A DNA stretch of 53,176 bases from Albidovulum sp. bin36 (GTDB lineage Bacteria > Pseudomonadota > Alphaproteobacteria > Rhodobacterales > Rhodobacteraceae). Shown here in pieces: positions 33,179-42,101 of this stretch; within the stretch, counting starts at the first letter, position 1, and each line of letters opens with the position of its first letter. Under the pieces are notes generated by a model. That model did no database searches and was not told the origin of the DNA. It saw only the letters and a list, made by a program, of their open reading frames with translations. The stretch spans positions 1 to 53,176 of the forward strand of contig MPMP01000031.1 of NCBI GenBank assembly GCA_002238565.1, written 5' to 3'. Made by a program: the position numbers and the translations under genes.

Positions 33179-33700
33179 AGCACTTCCAGTGCGGAAAAAG
33201 TTGCGCTGCTAATTGCCAATATGAACAGCTTGGTGCTGGATTTTGCAGCGCGAACAGCGATTGGTGGAACTGATCTTAGCTATTTCATCATCAAGCAGCT
33301 TCCAGTACTTCCGCCTGCGGCTTTTTTGGAGAAATTCAATGCCGAACTAACCTATGCAAACTTGATAATCCCTCGTGTATTAGAATTGGTCTATACCGCT
33401 GAAGCCATGCGTCCAGTGGCGGTTGAGCTCGGTTACGACGGTCCACCATATACTTGGAATGAAAGTCGTCGCCATTGCCTAAAGTGCGAAATCGATGCAA
33501 TCCTAGCTCAAATGTACGGTTTGGAGCGTGCTGACCTCGAATGGATTCTCAATGCCGATCCCCCTAGCGCGTCCTTCCCGGTTCTTAAACGAAATGAATT
33601 AAAAAAATTTGGGGAATATCGCACGCAACGTTTTGTGCTCCATGCATTCGAATTATTGCAACGCGGAAAAATACCTGATCTTCTTTCCGATTTTTTGTAG
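32930..33700 (+). CDS. Out-of-frame C-terminal domain of the methyltransferase
   Basis: This frame carries the conserved C-terminus of Eco57I/PglX-like methyltransferases: STDERTVIAS, LIANMNSLVLDFAARTAIGG, then YFIIKQLPVLPP and a tail rich in family residues (LGYDGPPYTWNE, ILAQMYGLERADLEWIL). Residues before about 33070 look non-native. It is unlikely to be made alone, because the nominal ATG at 32930 has no clear ribosome-binding site. Joining needs a repeat-copy change upstream (one more or two fewer decamers). The intact state of this frame, with no internal stop, argues that it is still selected. Confidence 0.8.
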   Translation: MDTREPLSELELASGIEIDYYGDQPTDINYVDDSTSCAWPQRGNNSSPNWLMPFRKTARSTDERTVIASAVSQVGMSDRAPLLSTSSAEKVALLIANMNSLVLDFAARTAIGGTDLSYFIIKQLPVLPPAAFLEKFNAELTYANLIIPRVLELVYTAEAMRPVAVELGYDGPPYTWNESRRHCLKCEIDAILAQMYGLERADLEWILNADPPSASFPVLKRNELKKFGEYRTQRFVLHAFELLQRGKIPDLLSDFL

Positions 33701-33721
33701 AAAAGCTATTCTAGTACTCTT

Positions 33722-33940
33722 TCAACATGGAATTATTGGGTAAAGCGACTTCAGCTTCACTCGAGAGTCTTCTGTCCTGAATCGCCAATCGACGGGCGTC
33801 GCCGCGGCGTTGCGCCGCGCCTGCCAGGCGGCGATCTGGCGCTCGAGCGTCTCGCGGTCCGGGATGCGCCGGGCGAGGCACTGCCTGGACAGAACGCCGA
33901 TCTCGATCTCCGCCATGTTGAGCCAGCTTCCGTGCTTTGG
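33722..33940 (-). pseudogene. IS630 transposase C-terminal fragment (inverted copy)
   Basis: Minus-strand frame encoding only the end of an IS630 transposase: PKHGSWLNMAEIEIGVLSRQ, then RRIPDRETLERQIAAW and VDWRFRTEDSRVKLKSLYP. It is an inverted, diverged copy of the right-hand end of the same element. Upstream residues on this frame are not transposase-like, so the fragment was joined to the plus-strand copy near 33940. Confidence 0.7.
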
Positions 33941-33958
33941 CGCGGAGGGAATGCAGGC

Positions 33959-34949
33959 CATGGAGGTCGCCGGCAGGAAGAAGTATCGCGTGAAGCTGGA
34001 GAGCGAGGAGCGCGCCGAGCTCAAGTCGGTTGTTGACGGACAGGGATCGAAGGAGCGCCGCCGCCGCGCCCATATCCTGCTCCTTGCGGACGAGAACAGC
34101 AAGGACGGAGCCATGGCGGATGCGAGGAGCATCGCTTCGGTACTCGACGCCGCCGTCGGGACCGTTAAGCGCGTGCGCCGCCGCTGCGTCCTAGATGGCC
34201 TCGAAGCCGCCCCGGGTCGCCGCACGCAGACGAACCGCTAGGCTTTAAGAAAAACAGCATCAAGCCCTGGCTGAAGGAGTGCTGGTGCATTCCGCCGAAG
34301 GAGAACGTGGACTTCGCCTTCGCGATGGAGGACGTGCTCAAGGTCTACCACGGCGACTTCGACGATGGTACCGTTCTGGTTTGCATGGGCGAGTCGAGCA
34401 AGCAGCTGACCAGGGAGACCCGGGCGCCGCTGCCGACAAGCCTCGGCCAGCCGGCCATCTACGATTTCGAATACGAGCGCAACGGCACGGCGAACCTGTT
34501 CATGGTGCACGCTCCGCTAGCGGGATGGCACCAAGTCGAGGTGACGGACCGCCGCGCGAAACCTCGATTTCGCGCATCTTCTCCGGAACATGGCGGATGT
34601 CCATTTCCCGGACAAAAAGATCGTGCTGGTGATGGACAACCTGAACACGCACAAGCTGTCCGCCCTCTACAAGGCCTTCCCCGCCGACGAGGCATCGCGC
34701 CTCGCGGACCGCTTCGAAGTTCACCACACGCCCATGCACGGAAACTGGCTCAACATGGCGAAGATCGAGATCGGCGTTCTGTCCAGGCAGTACCTTGCCC
34801 GGCGCATCCCGAACCGCGAGACGCTCGAGCACCAGATCGCCGCCTGGAAGGCGCGGCGCAAATCCGCGGCAACGCACGTTGATTGGCGGTTCAGGACAGA
34901 GGACGCTCGCGTGAAGCTGAAGTCGCTTTACCCAACGATACCATGCTGA
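33959..34949 (+). pseudogene. IS630-family transposase, broken in at least two places
   Basis: The N-terminal helix-turn-helix part (KYRVKLESEERAELKSVV; RRRRAHILLLADEN) ends at a stop at 34239. The middle and catalytic parts continue in other frames: KPWLKECWCIPPKENVDFAF, then YEYERNGTANLF-like residues, then after ~34570 VLVMDNLNTHKLSALY and HGNWLNMAKIEIGVLSRQ. Part of the second DNA-binding region is missing. Two frame changes and a deletion make it non-functional. Confidence 0.75.
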
Positions 34950-35033
34950 AAGAGTACTAGGGCATATTCTCAGGCGAGGCCTGTCCTTGTAATGCCCGGC
35001 GGAATTTTCCGCCGGGCGCTTGTCGTAATGTTC

Positions 35034-36656
35034 CTATGCAAACCACCAGCGGTGCGCAGACCTGGCGCCGTCGCATTCCCAGCTCGCCGCTAGGCTTTCG
35101 CCGCGGCGAAGGTTGGAGCGGCGCGCGTAGACGAAATTCACAAACAGCGGAATTATTGTTCCGCCGTCATCGCGGGCGAGTTGGCACATCTCACGGTACA
35201 TCTCGGCTCGCGTTGTTTCGTTAAGTTCCGCCTTGGCCAATAGCAGCAATTCGTCGAAGCGATCATTTTTCCAGTGCGCCTCGTTCCAAGCCGCATCCGA
35301 CTTGTAGGCCAGCGTAAACATGTTGTCGGGCGTGGGTCGCGCACCCCATTTGACAAATACGAACGGCTTCTTCAGCCAGACATCCGCCCAGTAGCTGTCG
35401 TTCGCCTCGCGAACCGGCCTGACATTGATTCCGGCTTTCTTCGCCTGCTCGCTGTATAGCACTACCATGTCAACAGCGCCCGGAAGCACGCTGTCGGCCG
35501 CGGAAAGCTCCACGTCCAGTGAATCCATTCCGGCCTGCTTGAGGTAGAACTTCGCCTGGTCGGGATCGTATGTCCGCTGCTCGATATCCGGCCAGTAGGG
35601 CATGGTCGGCGACACGTGGAAGTCGTTGCCGGGCGTCCCGGTGCCGAACAGGATCTTCTCCACGATTTCCTCGCGGTCTATCGCGTGCTTGAGCGCCAGT
35701 CGAACATTGACATCCGTGAACGGTTCGTGGTCGCAGAACATCGGAAGCGTAATTGCCGAGCCGCTCGCGACGTTGTCAACTTCAATGTTCGGGCTGCGAC
35801 TCAGCAGCGCTAGCGTCTTGAGGTCGACCGAGGAAATCGCATCGACCTCTCCGGTTACAAGCGCCGTTTGGCGCGCATTCGGGTCGTTGAGCACCGTAAT
35901 CTCGACATTGTCGAAATAACCGCCTTCGCGATGCCATCCGTCGTGCCGACCCAGCGTGCTGGCCACGCCAGGCTGATGGTTGTCAATTCTGTACGGCCCT
36001 GCGCCGATCCCGGACTCCCAGTCGGCAGTCCCGTCGTCCTTGGCGGGCAGCATGGTCAGATGGTAATCGGTCATAACCCACGGAAGGTCCGCGAACCCCT
36101 GGTTCAGCTCGATTACGATCGTGTGGTCGCCGTCGGCCCTTATATCCGTTACGCTATCAAGCAATACCTTCGCCGCCGAAGTCGTGCTGTCCCCGCGGTG
36201 GTGGTTCAAAGATGCGATCGCATCCTTCGCCGTGAATGGTCGACCATCGTGAAATGAGGCGTTTTTGTTAAGTTCGAAAGTCCAGACTTGCGCGTCCGGG
36301 GTAGCGCTCCACGCATCTGCCATGTCGGGTCCCAAGCCGTTCTCCGAGGTTATCTCGGTCAGGTAGCTGCGATGCGAGTGAGCGATTTGAATCTCGCCGA
36401 CGCTTTGATATTTGCCGGGATCCATCTGGTCCGCAGTGTTGCCGTCATGCAGGCCAAGGCGATAGGTTCCGCCCGCCTTCGGAGTTTCCGCCGCGGCATT
36501 CTGCGCCCAAAGCGCCGACGCGCCTGCAATTGTCATTCCCGCGGAGCTGGCTTCGACCATGAACTCGCGGCGCGAAATGCGATTCCGTCTGCTAGCGGCG
36601 GAAATTCGTTCCAGAACTCCCGTCCCTTTCGCGTCAGATTTAAATTTATTGGACAT
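35034..36656 (-). CDS. Peptide/nickel-type ABC transporter substrate-binding protein
   Basis: The 540-residue family 5 solute-binding protein has an N-terminal twin-arginine-like signal (NRISRREFM, then a hydrophobic stretch and AQNAAAE). Exported features include DMADAWSATPDAQVWTFELN, the HDGRPFTAKDA segment and FTDVNVRLALKHAIDREEIV, all typical of DppA/OppA-like proteins. It would bind oligopeptides or similar ligands in the periplasm. The gene is divergent from the permease and ATPase genes that follow at 36989, and together they make one importer. Ligand not deducible. GGAG lies about ten bases before the start. Confidence 0.88.
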   Translation of the reverse strand: MSNKFKSDAKGTGVLERISAASRRNRISRREFMVEASSAGMTIAGASALWAQNAAAETPKAGGTYRLGLHDGNTADQMDPGKYQSVGEIQIAHSHRSYLTEITSENGLGPDMADAWSATPDAQVWTFELNKNASFHDGRPFTAKDAIASLNHHRGDSTTSAAKVLLDSVTDIRADGDHTIVIELNQGFADLPWVMTDYHLTMLPAKDDGTADWESGIGAGPYRIDNHQPGVASTLGRHDGWHREGGYFDNVEITVLNDPNARQTALVTGEVDAISSVDLKTLALLSRSPNIEVDNVASGSAITLPMFCDHEPFTDVNVRLALKHAIDREEIVEKILFGTGTPGNDFHVSPTMPYWPDIEQRTYDPDQAKFYLKQAGMDSLDVELSAADSVLPGAVDMVVLYSEQAKKAGINVRPVREANDSYWADVWLKKPFVFVKWGARPTPDNMFTLAYKSDAAWNEAHWKNDRFDELLLLAKAELNETTRAEMYREMCQLARDDGGTIIPLFVNFVYARRSNLRRGESLAASWECDGARSAHRWWFA

Positions 36657-36988
36657 TTTCGCTTTACTCCGTTAGTTTTCCGAGGAACCATTAGATTTAT
36701 ACGAAGAATTCAGGATTTGGAACCCATTACCGTCAATTTGGAGTGCATTAGCGGCAGATCATATCAAACCCGCACTTATCTACCGAGCATTTGGCATTCG
36801 AACATCGGATCAAATTCCGTATTTGCTTCGATTGACCTCAAGGGGTGTGCCGAAAAGCTGCACTGCGCTGCCGATACAGGCACAAATTCCAAAGACGTAT
36901 CGACTCCGTCTGATCGCGTACGTCGATCTAGGCTCCATTGCGAGTTGCGCCACACGCAGTTCGCCAACCGTTCATGGAGGATTAAATT
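36657..36988. promoter_or_regulatory. Divergent control region of the peptide-type transporter
   Basis: This 0.33-kb gap separates the divergently read binding-protein and permease genes and must carry both promoters. I find no near-consensus sigma-70 pair and no strong palindrome. A GGAGG ribosome-binding site precedes the permease ATG at 36989. Confidence 0.4.
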
Positions 36989-37942
36989 ATGGACGTAGCA
37001 CGAATAGTGCTAATGCGGCTCGGGCTAGGCCTCGTAACGCTTCTCGTGATATCCGCTCTGATATTCGGCGCCGTGGAGTTGCTTCCCGGCGATATCGCTC
37101 AATCGGTTCTCGGACAAGGCGCGACCGAGGAAACGCTGGCAGCGCTGCGCACGGAGCTTGGCCTCGACCGTCCCGCTCCCGTCCGCTACCTGAGCTGGCT
37201 GGCCGGCGCGGTGGTCGGAGACTTCGGGGTTTCCCTGCTCAATCAATCTCCCGTTGCCGAAGTGATCGGAACCAGGTTTGCGAATACGCTGTTCCTGGCG
37301 ACCTACGCAGCCATCATCGCGGTTCCCGTGGCAATACTGCTGGGAGTAATCGTCGCGCTGTTCCGGAACACGATATTCGACCGGGTCGCCAACATAGCCA
37401 CGCTCACCTCCATCTCGTCGCCTGAATTCTTTCTCGGCTACATCCTGATTCTGTATTTTTCGGTTAAAACTGGATGGTTCCCGTCAATCGCCAAGGTCAG
37501 CGACGGCATGAGTTTTTTCGAGCTTCTCGAACGGACGTTTCTGCCCGCGCTAACGATGGTCCTCGTAGTCGTCGCCCACATGATGCGGATGACCCGCGCG
37601 GCGATCATCAATCTTCTGGCATCGCCCTATATCGAAATGGCTCGGCTTAAGGGCGCGCCCGGCTGGAAAGTTATCACGCTGCACGCTCTGCCGAACGCAT
37701 GGGCTCCGATTATCAACGTCGTCGCGCTGAACCTGGCCTACCTGGTTACCGGAGTCGTTCTTGTCGAAGTGGTGTTCGTCTACCCCGGAATCGGCCAGCT
37801 GCTCGTGGACGCAGTCACGAAAAGGGACTTTCCGGTCGTGCAGGCCTGCTGCCTGATCTTCGCGGCGACCTTCATCCTTCTCAATCTGGCTGCGGACATA
37901 GGTTCCATACTAACGAACCCGCGCCTGCGTCATCCGAAATAG
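36989..37942 (+). CDS. ABC transporter permease, DppB type
   Basis: This 317-residue inner-membrane protein has about six membrane helices and an N-terminus (VLMRLGLGLVTLLVISALIF) followed by the periplasmic LPGDIAQSVLGQGATEE segment typical of DppB/OppB. The cytoplasmic coupling (EAA) loop is around MARLKGAPGWKVITLHALPN. It forms the channel together with the following DppC-type subunit. A strong GGAGG precedes the start, and it is 12 bp from the next gene. Confidence 0.9.
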   Translation: MDVARIVLMRLGLGLVTLLVISALIFGAVELLPGDIAQSVLGQGATEETLAALRTELGLDRPAPVRYLSWLAGAVVGDFGVSLLNQSPVAEVIGTRFANTLFLATYAAIIAVPVAILLGVIVALFRNTIFDRVANIATLTSISSPEFFLGYILILYFSVKTGWFPSIAKVSDGMSFFELLERTFLPALTMVLVVVAHMMRMTRAAIINLLASPYIEMARLKGAPGWKVITLHALPNAWAPIINVVALNLAYLVTGVVLVEVVFVYPGIGQLLVDAVTKRDFPVVQACCLIFAATFILLNLAADIGSILTNPRLRHPK

Positions 37943-37954
37943 TGAGAGGAAGCA

Positions 37955-39016
37955 ATGAACTACTTCGTAATCATTTACTATGCGCTGCTGATCGGCGGTT
38001 CCTGCCTCGCTGCTCACTACAAGAAGCGCGAGATCTTCCTCCTCCTCTTTTCCTTGACTCTCGCATCCTTTGTGATGGGCATCGTAGGACGGGAAAGCGC
38101 GCTCTGGGCCGTATCGATCGGCGCCGGCCTCCTGGCCCTCGCCGCCGGTATCGCCTATTCGTTCAGAGAATTCCTTATCATCATTTCCGGCCCGCTTACC
38201 GCGCGCGCCTTGCGGACCGCTCCGCTAACGGCGGCCTTCGGGATGTTCGTGATATTCACGTACGCGGTGCTTGGAATCTTCGCGCCCATAATCGCACCGT
38301 ACGGCGAAGCGGAGGTCATTTCGCAATCATTCGCGCCTGCGGACGAAAACATGCTGCTCGGCGCCGATCAGCTGGGTCGCGACATGTTTAGCCGCCTCGT
38401 CTACGGCGCGCGGAACACAGTAGGTCTCGCCCTCATGGCGACCGCGATCGCATTCGTAATCGGCGCGCTTCTCGGCATGATCGCCGCCGTAAAGCAGGGA
38501 TGGTTCGACCAGATCATGGGCAGGCTGATCGATGTCGTCATGTCGATTCCCTCTCTCATCTTCGCACTGCTTCTACTCAGCATTTTCGGAACGAACATGA
38601 TCATCCTGGTGATAATCATCGGGATCATTTATTCGCCGCGAGTCTACCGGCTTACTCGAGCCGTCGCGGGCAATGTCGTTGTGATGGACTATATCGAAGC
38701 CGCGAAACTGCGCGGGGAAGGAATGTGGTACCTTATCCGCAAGGAAATCCTGCCGAATTCAACGTCGCCGCTCATCGCCGAGTTCGGGCTGGAGTTCTGC
38801 TTCGTTTTCCTCCTGGTCGCGGGCTTGTCTTTTCTGGGGCTCGGCATACAGCCGCCTACGGCCGACTGGGGATCCATGGTGCGCGAGAACGCGACGCTTA
38901 TCTCCTTCGGGGAGATTACGCCGCTGATTCCGGCGGCGGCCATCGCGATGCTCACCGTAGCGGTCAACATGGTCGTCGACTGGATGCTGCATCGCACATC
39001 CGGCCTTAAGGAGTAA
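37955..39016 (+). CDS. ABC transporter permease, DppC type
   Basis: The 353-residue protein has the DppC/OppC layout. After extra N-terminal hydrophobic segments (longer than the usual ~300 residues), it shows FAPIIAPYGEAE, the LLGADQLGRDMFSRLVYGAR family signature, and a coupling loop AAKLRGEGMWYLIRKEILPN. It pairs with the DppB-type protein. The additional ~80 N-terminal residues form about three predicted helices and are unusual for the family. Ribosome-binding site GAGG lies upstream. Confidence 0.9.
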   Translation: MNYFVIIYYALLIGGSCLAAHYKKREIFLLLFSLTLASFVMGIVGRESALWAVSIGAGLLALAAGIAYSFREFLIIISGPLTARALRTAPLTAAFGMFVIFTYAVLGIFAPIIAPYGEAEVISQSFAPADENMLLGADQLGRDMFSRLVYGARNTVGLALMATAIAFVIGALLGMIAAVKQGWFDQIMGRLIDVVMSIPSLIFALLLLSIFGTNMIILVIIIGIIYSPRVYRLTRAVAGNVVVMDYIEAAKLRGEGMWYLIRKEILPNSTSPLIAEFGLEFCFVFLLVAGLSFLGLGIQPPTADWGSMVRENATLISFGEITPLIPAAAIAMLTVAVNMVVDWMLHRTSGLKE

Positions 39017-39021
39017 ACAAC

Positions 39022-40668
39022 ATGGCCAACAAGGGAAACTTGCTTCTAGAGATCGAAGATCTTCGGATCGAAGCCTACGCGGACGAGAAGTGGTTCGAAA
39101 TCGTTCACGGCGTGGACCTGACCCTTCGCCGCGGCGAAGTTATGGGATTGATCGGCGAATCCGGCGCGGGCAAGTCGACGATCGGACTTGCGGCGATGGG
39201 CTTTGCGCGGGACGGATGCCGGATTTCGGGAGGCTCCGTAGAATTCGACGGCCTGGAGCTGACCACCACATCCGAGGCCGACAGGCGCCGGCTTCGCGGG
39301 TCGAGGATCGCCTACGTAGCGCAGTCGGCTGCCGCGTCCTTCAATCCAGCCCACAAGCTGATCGACCAGCACACCGAGTCCCCGGTTCACTACCGCATTC
39401 GCAAGCGCATGGAAAGCCAGGAAGATGCAATGGAGCTATACCAGCGCCTGCGCCTTCCCACCCCCCGGGAGATCGGATTCCGCTACCCGCACCAGGTGTC
39501 GGGCGGCCAGCTTCAGCGCGCGATGACCGCTATGGCCATGTCCTGCCGCCCCGACATGATTATCTTCGACGAGCCCACGACGGCGCTTGACGTCACGACG
39601 CAGATCGAAGTTCTGGCGGCAATCCGCGATATTGTCAATCAATTCAATACCGCCGCAATCTACATCACCCACGACCTCGCCGTCGTGGCTCAGATGGCCG
39701 ACGTTATCAAAGTGCTGCTCAAGGGGGACGAAGTCGAGGAAGCCGATACCGAGTCGATGCTCAAGAACCCGAAGGAAGACTATACCAAGAGCTTGTGGGC
39801 GGTAAGAAGCTTTCAGCGCTCTCAGAAGCAGCGCCCCGGCGACGGCGTTCCTGTCGTGGAGGTGGCGAATTTGGATGCCTCCTACGGACCGGTTAAAGTT
39901 CTGGATGATATCTCTTTCGACATCCATGCCGGCATGACGGTCGCGGTTGTCGGCGAATCCGGCTCCGGCAAGTCGACGGCGGCCAGATGCATTACCGGCC
40001 TGCTTCCGCCGACCGGCGGCACGATCCGCTTTAAGGGCCAGGAACTTCCGCCGAGCTATCTGAATCGCAGCAAGGACCAGCTTCGGCAAGCCCAGATGAT
40101 CTACCAAATGGCCGATACGGCGCTCAATCCGAAAATCCGCATTGGCAATATTATCGGGCGCCCGGCGGAATTCTACGGCGGCCTCAAGGGAACGAATCTG
40201 AAAAACCGCGTGGACGAATTGCTCGACATGATCGAGCTGGATCCCTCTAAATTCTACGCGCGCTACCCTCCGGAACTATCGGGCGGCCAGAAGCAGCGCG
40301 TCGGAATAGCGAGGGCGCTGGCGGCCGATCCGACATTCATCATTTGCGACGAGGTTACGAGCGCTCTCGATCAGCTGGTCGCGGAAGGAATTCTGAAGCT
40401 GCTAGATCGGCTGCAGAAAGATTTGGACCTCGCCTACATGTTCATAACCCACGATCTGGCGACAGTTCGTTCGATCGCGGACGAGGTCGTCGTGATGAAG
40501 CAGGGCAAAGTGGTCGAGCAGGGGCCGAAGGACGTCATGTTCAAACCGCCCCACCATCCCTACACGGATCTGCTACTTTCATCGGTGCCGGAAATGGACC
40601 CGAACTGGCTGTCGACTCTCCTGGAGGAGCGAGGCGTCGACAACATCGGCGAGGCTGCTTCATCCTGA
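39022..40668 (+). CDS. Dual ABC ATPase (DppD-DppF fusion type)
   Basis: The 548-residue protein contains two complete nucleotide-binding domains. The first has Walker A GESGAGKST, signature SGGQLQR and Walker B IIFDEPTTALD. The second has Walker A GESGSGKST, signature LSGGQKQR and Walker B FIICDEVTSALD. The C-terminal oligopeptide-transport tail (HPYTDLLLSSVPEMD) confirms the peptide/nickel family. One polypeptide would supply both ATP sites for the two permeases. Its AAGGAG ribosome-binding site lies in the end of the DppC-type gene. Confidence 0.92.
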   Translation: MANKGNLLLEIEDLRIEAYADEKWFEIVHGVDLTLRRGEVMGLIGESGAGKSTIGLAAMGFARDGCRISGGSVEFDGLELTTTSEADRRRLRGSRIAYVAQSAAASFNPAHKLIDQHTESPVHYRIRKRMESQEDAMELYQRLRLPTPREIGFRYPHQVSGGQLQRAMTAMAMSCRPDMIIFDEPTTALDVTTQIEVLAAIRDIVNQFNTAAIYITHDLAVVAQMADVIKVLLKGDEVEEADTESMLKNPKEDYTKSLWAVRSFQRSQKQRPGDGVPVVEVANLDASYGPVKVLDDISFDIHAGMTVAVVGESGSGKSTAARCITGLLPPTGGTIRFKGQELPPSYLNRSKDQLRQAQMIYQMADTALNPKIRIGNIIGRPAEFYGGLKGTNLKNRVDELLDMIELDPSKFYARYPPELSGGQKQRVGIARALAADPTFIICDEVTSALDQLVAEGILKLLDRLQKDLDLAYMFITHDLATVRSIADEVVVMKQGKVVEQGPKDVMFKPPHHPYTDLLLSSVPEMDPNWLSTLLEERGVDNIGEAASS

Positions 40669-41174
40669 CGGCCGATCCCGGAACCGGGCGCTCAAGTTCG
40701 CCGAACTGCCGCCCCGCGAATTCGAGCGCATGTCGAAACGCTTCGCTCCCATGCCAGGCGGCGTAGCGAATCTTTCGAGTTCATTCGGAAATTGCGCGAC
40801 AAATCCGGGCGGCGAAAGCAGCGCAAGCGGCATGATTCCGTTCTGCCGACTTCGAGGCGGGCCGCACCGACTGTCGACCGGGCGTCCGCCCCGGAACCTC
40901 GGGAACTATGAATCGGTAGGCGGAGCGCGGCCGCTCGGCGAATCGACCCGTTAAGCTTTCCGATTTCGCGATCTTTATGCGCGAATGCCGTTCGCGGCTG
41001 TATTCTCGCTCCGACTTCTTTTGCGCTCTGCAATTCGTTCCATGCGCAGGTCTCCTCTCCGAAGTCCAGCTCGCCGCCAACTTCGTATGGCAATCAATCA
41101 ATGAATCCATATAATCCGAGATCGGCTTCGCAGCAGCGCGAGCCGCGATTCTAGGCAGCGAGAAAGGAAGGCGA
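40669..41174. other. Intergenic 0.5 kb, no gene recognised
   Basis: No frame shows family residues. I see no T-tailed hairpin for terminating the transporter operon. An AAGGAAGG ribosome-binding site near the right end serves iolB. Confidence 0.4.
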
Positions 41175-41978
41175 ATGTCGCGCATTTTAAGGCGGCCGAC
41201 GGGAAGGCGAGGCAAGATTCATGACATCACGCCCGAATGCGCGGGGTGGAAATTCGTAGGCTTCAGCCTCTACTGCCTGCAGCCCGGCGACGTCGCCGAA
41301 GAGCATACCGGGTCGGACGAAGCGATTCTTGTTCTGCTTGAAGGCAAAGCCTCGATTTCCGCGGCGGGCGAAGACTTCGGCGAGCTAGGAGACCGGATGA
41401 ACATATTCGACAGATCGCCCCCCCATTCGGTGTTCGTCGCCGGCAACTGCCGCTGGAAGGCGGTAGCGACGACGAATTGCACGATTGCCGCATGCAAGGC
41501 TCCGGGAAGCTCCGACAAGCACGGAACCCGAATAATCGGGCCGGAAGGAGTTGCCTCCGTAGAAAGGGGCAAGGGATCCAATGCGCGTTTTATCAACAAT
41601 ATCGCAATGGAAGATCGCGATGTCGCTTCCAGCCTGCTCGTAACGGAAGTCTTTACGCCGCCGGGAAACTGGTCCTCCTATCCGCCGCACCGCCACGACG
41701 AGGACGATTATCCCGAAATCACCTATTTGGAGGAAACCTACTACCACCGCCTGAACCCGCCGCAGGGATTCGCATTCCAGCGCGTATTCACGGACGACGG
41801 GAGTTTCGACGAAACGGTTTCCGTCGCCGACCACGATGTCGTACTCGTGCCGCTAGGCCATCACCCTTGCGGCGCGCCGTACGGCTACGAGCTTTACTAT
41901 CTGAACGTTATGGCGGGACCCGTGCGCAAATGGCGATTCAAAAACCATCCCGACCATGAATGGCTCTACGATCTTTAG
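41175..41978 (+). CDS. iolB: 5-deoxy-glucuronate isomerase
   Basis: This 267-residue bicupin protein matches IolB, which isomerises 5-deoxy-glucuronate to 5-dehydro-2-deoxy-gluconate in inositol breakdown. Diagnostic residues are PPHRHDEDDYPEITYLEETY, carrying the metal-binding His and Glu, then YHRLNPPQGFAFQRVFTDD and GHHPCGAPYGYELYYLN. Length is usual for the family. No other iol gene is adjacent, so the pathway must be completed elsewhere or the enzyme has another sugar acid as substrate. Confidence 0.9.
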   Translation: MSRILRRPTGRRGKIHDITPECAGWKFVGFSLYCLQPGDVAEEHTGSDEAILVLLEGKASISAAGEDFGELGDRMNIFDRSPPHSVFVAGNCRWKAVATTNCTIAACKAPGSSDKHGTRIIGPEGVASVERGKGSNARFINNIAMEDRDVASSLLVTEVFTPPGNWSSYPPHRHDEDDYPEITYLEETYYHRLNPPQGFAFQRVFTDDGSFDETVSVADHDVVLVPLGHHPCGAPYGYELYYLNVMAGPVRKWRFKNHPDHEWLYDL

Positions 41979-42101
41979 ATTGGAAGCGGTCCGCCGCCAT
42001 CGCGCGAAGGGCAAACGGCCTCAATATTGAAGCGCGTCGCGGCGACCGATCGCCGGCGCGACCTGCGGGCCACGGATTCGGCGTGCCGCAGGAAAACCGG
42101 C

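Larger units (their letters stand above)
33712..34959. mobile_element. Degenerate IS630-type element with long inverted ends
   Basis: The ends are inverted repeats: TAGTACTCTTTCAACATGG at the left and CCATGCTGAAAGAGTACTA at the right. The similarity continues for roughly 220 bp on each side (to ~33940 and from ~34735). Both ends carry the 3' end of an IS630 transposase gene facing the centre. The element lies between TA dinucleotides, as expected for IS630. It begins 11 bp after the methyltransferase stop. Confidence 0.75.
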
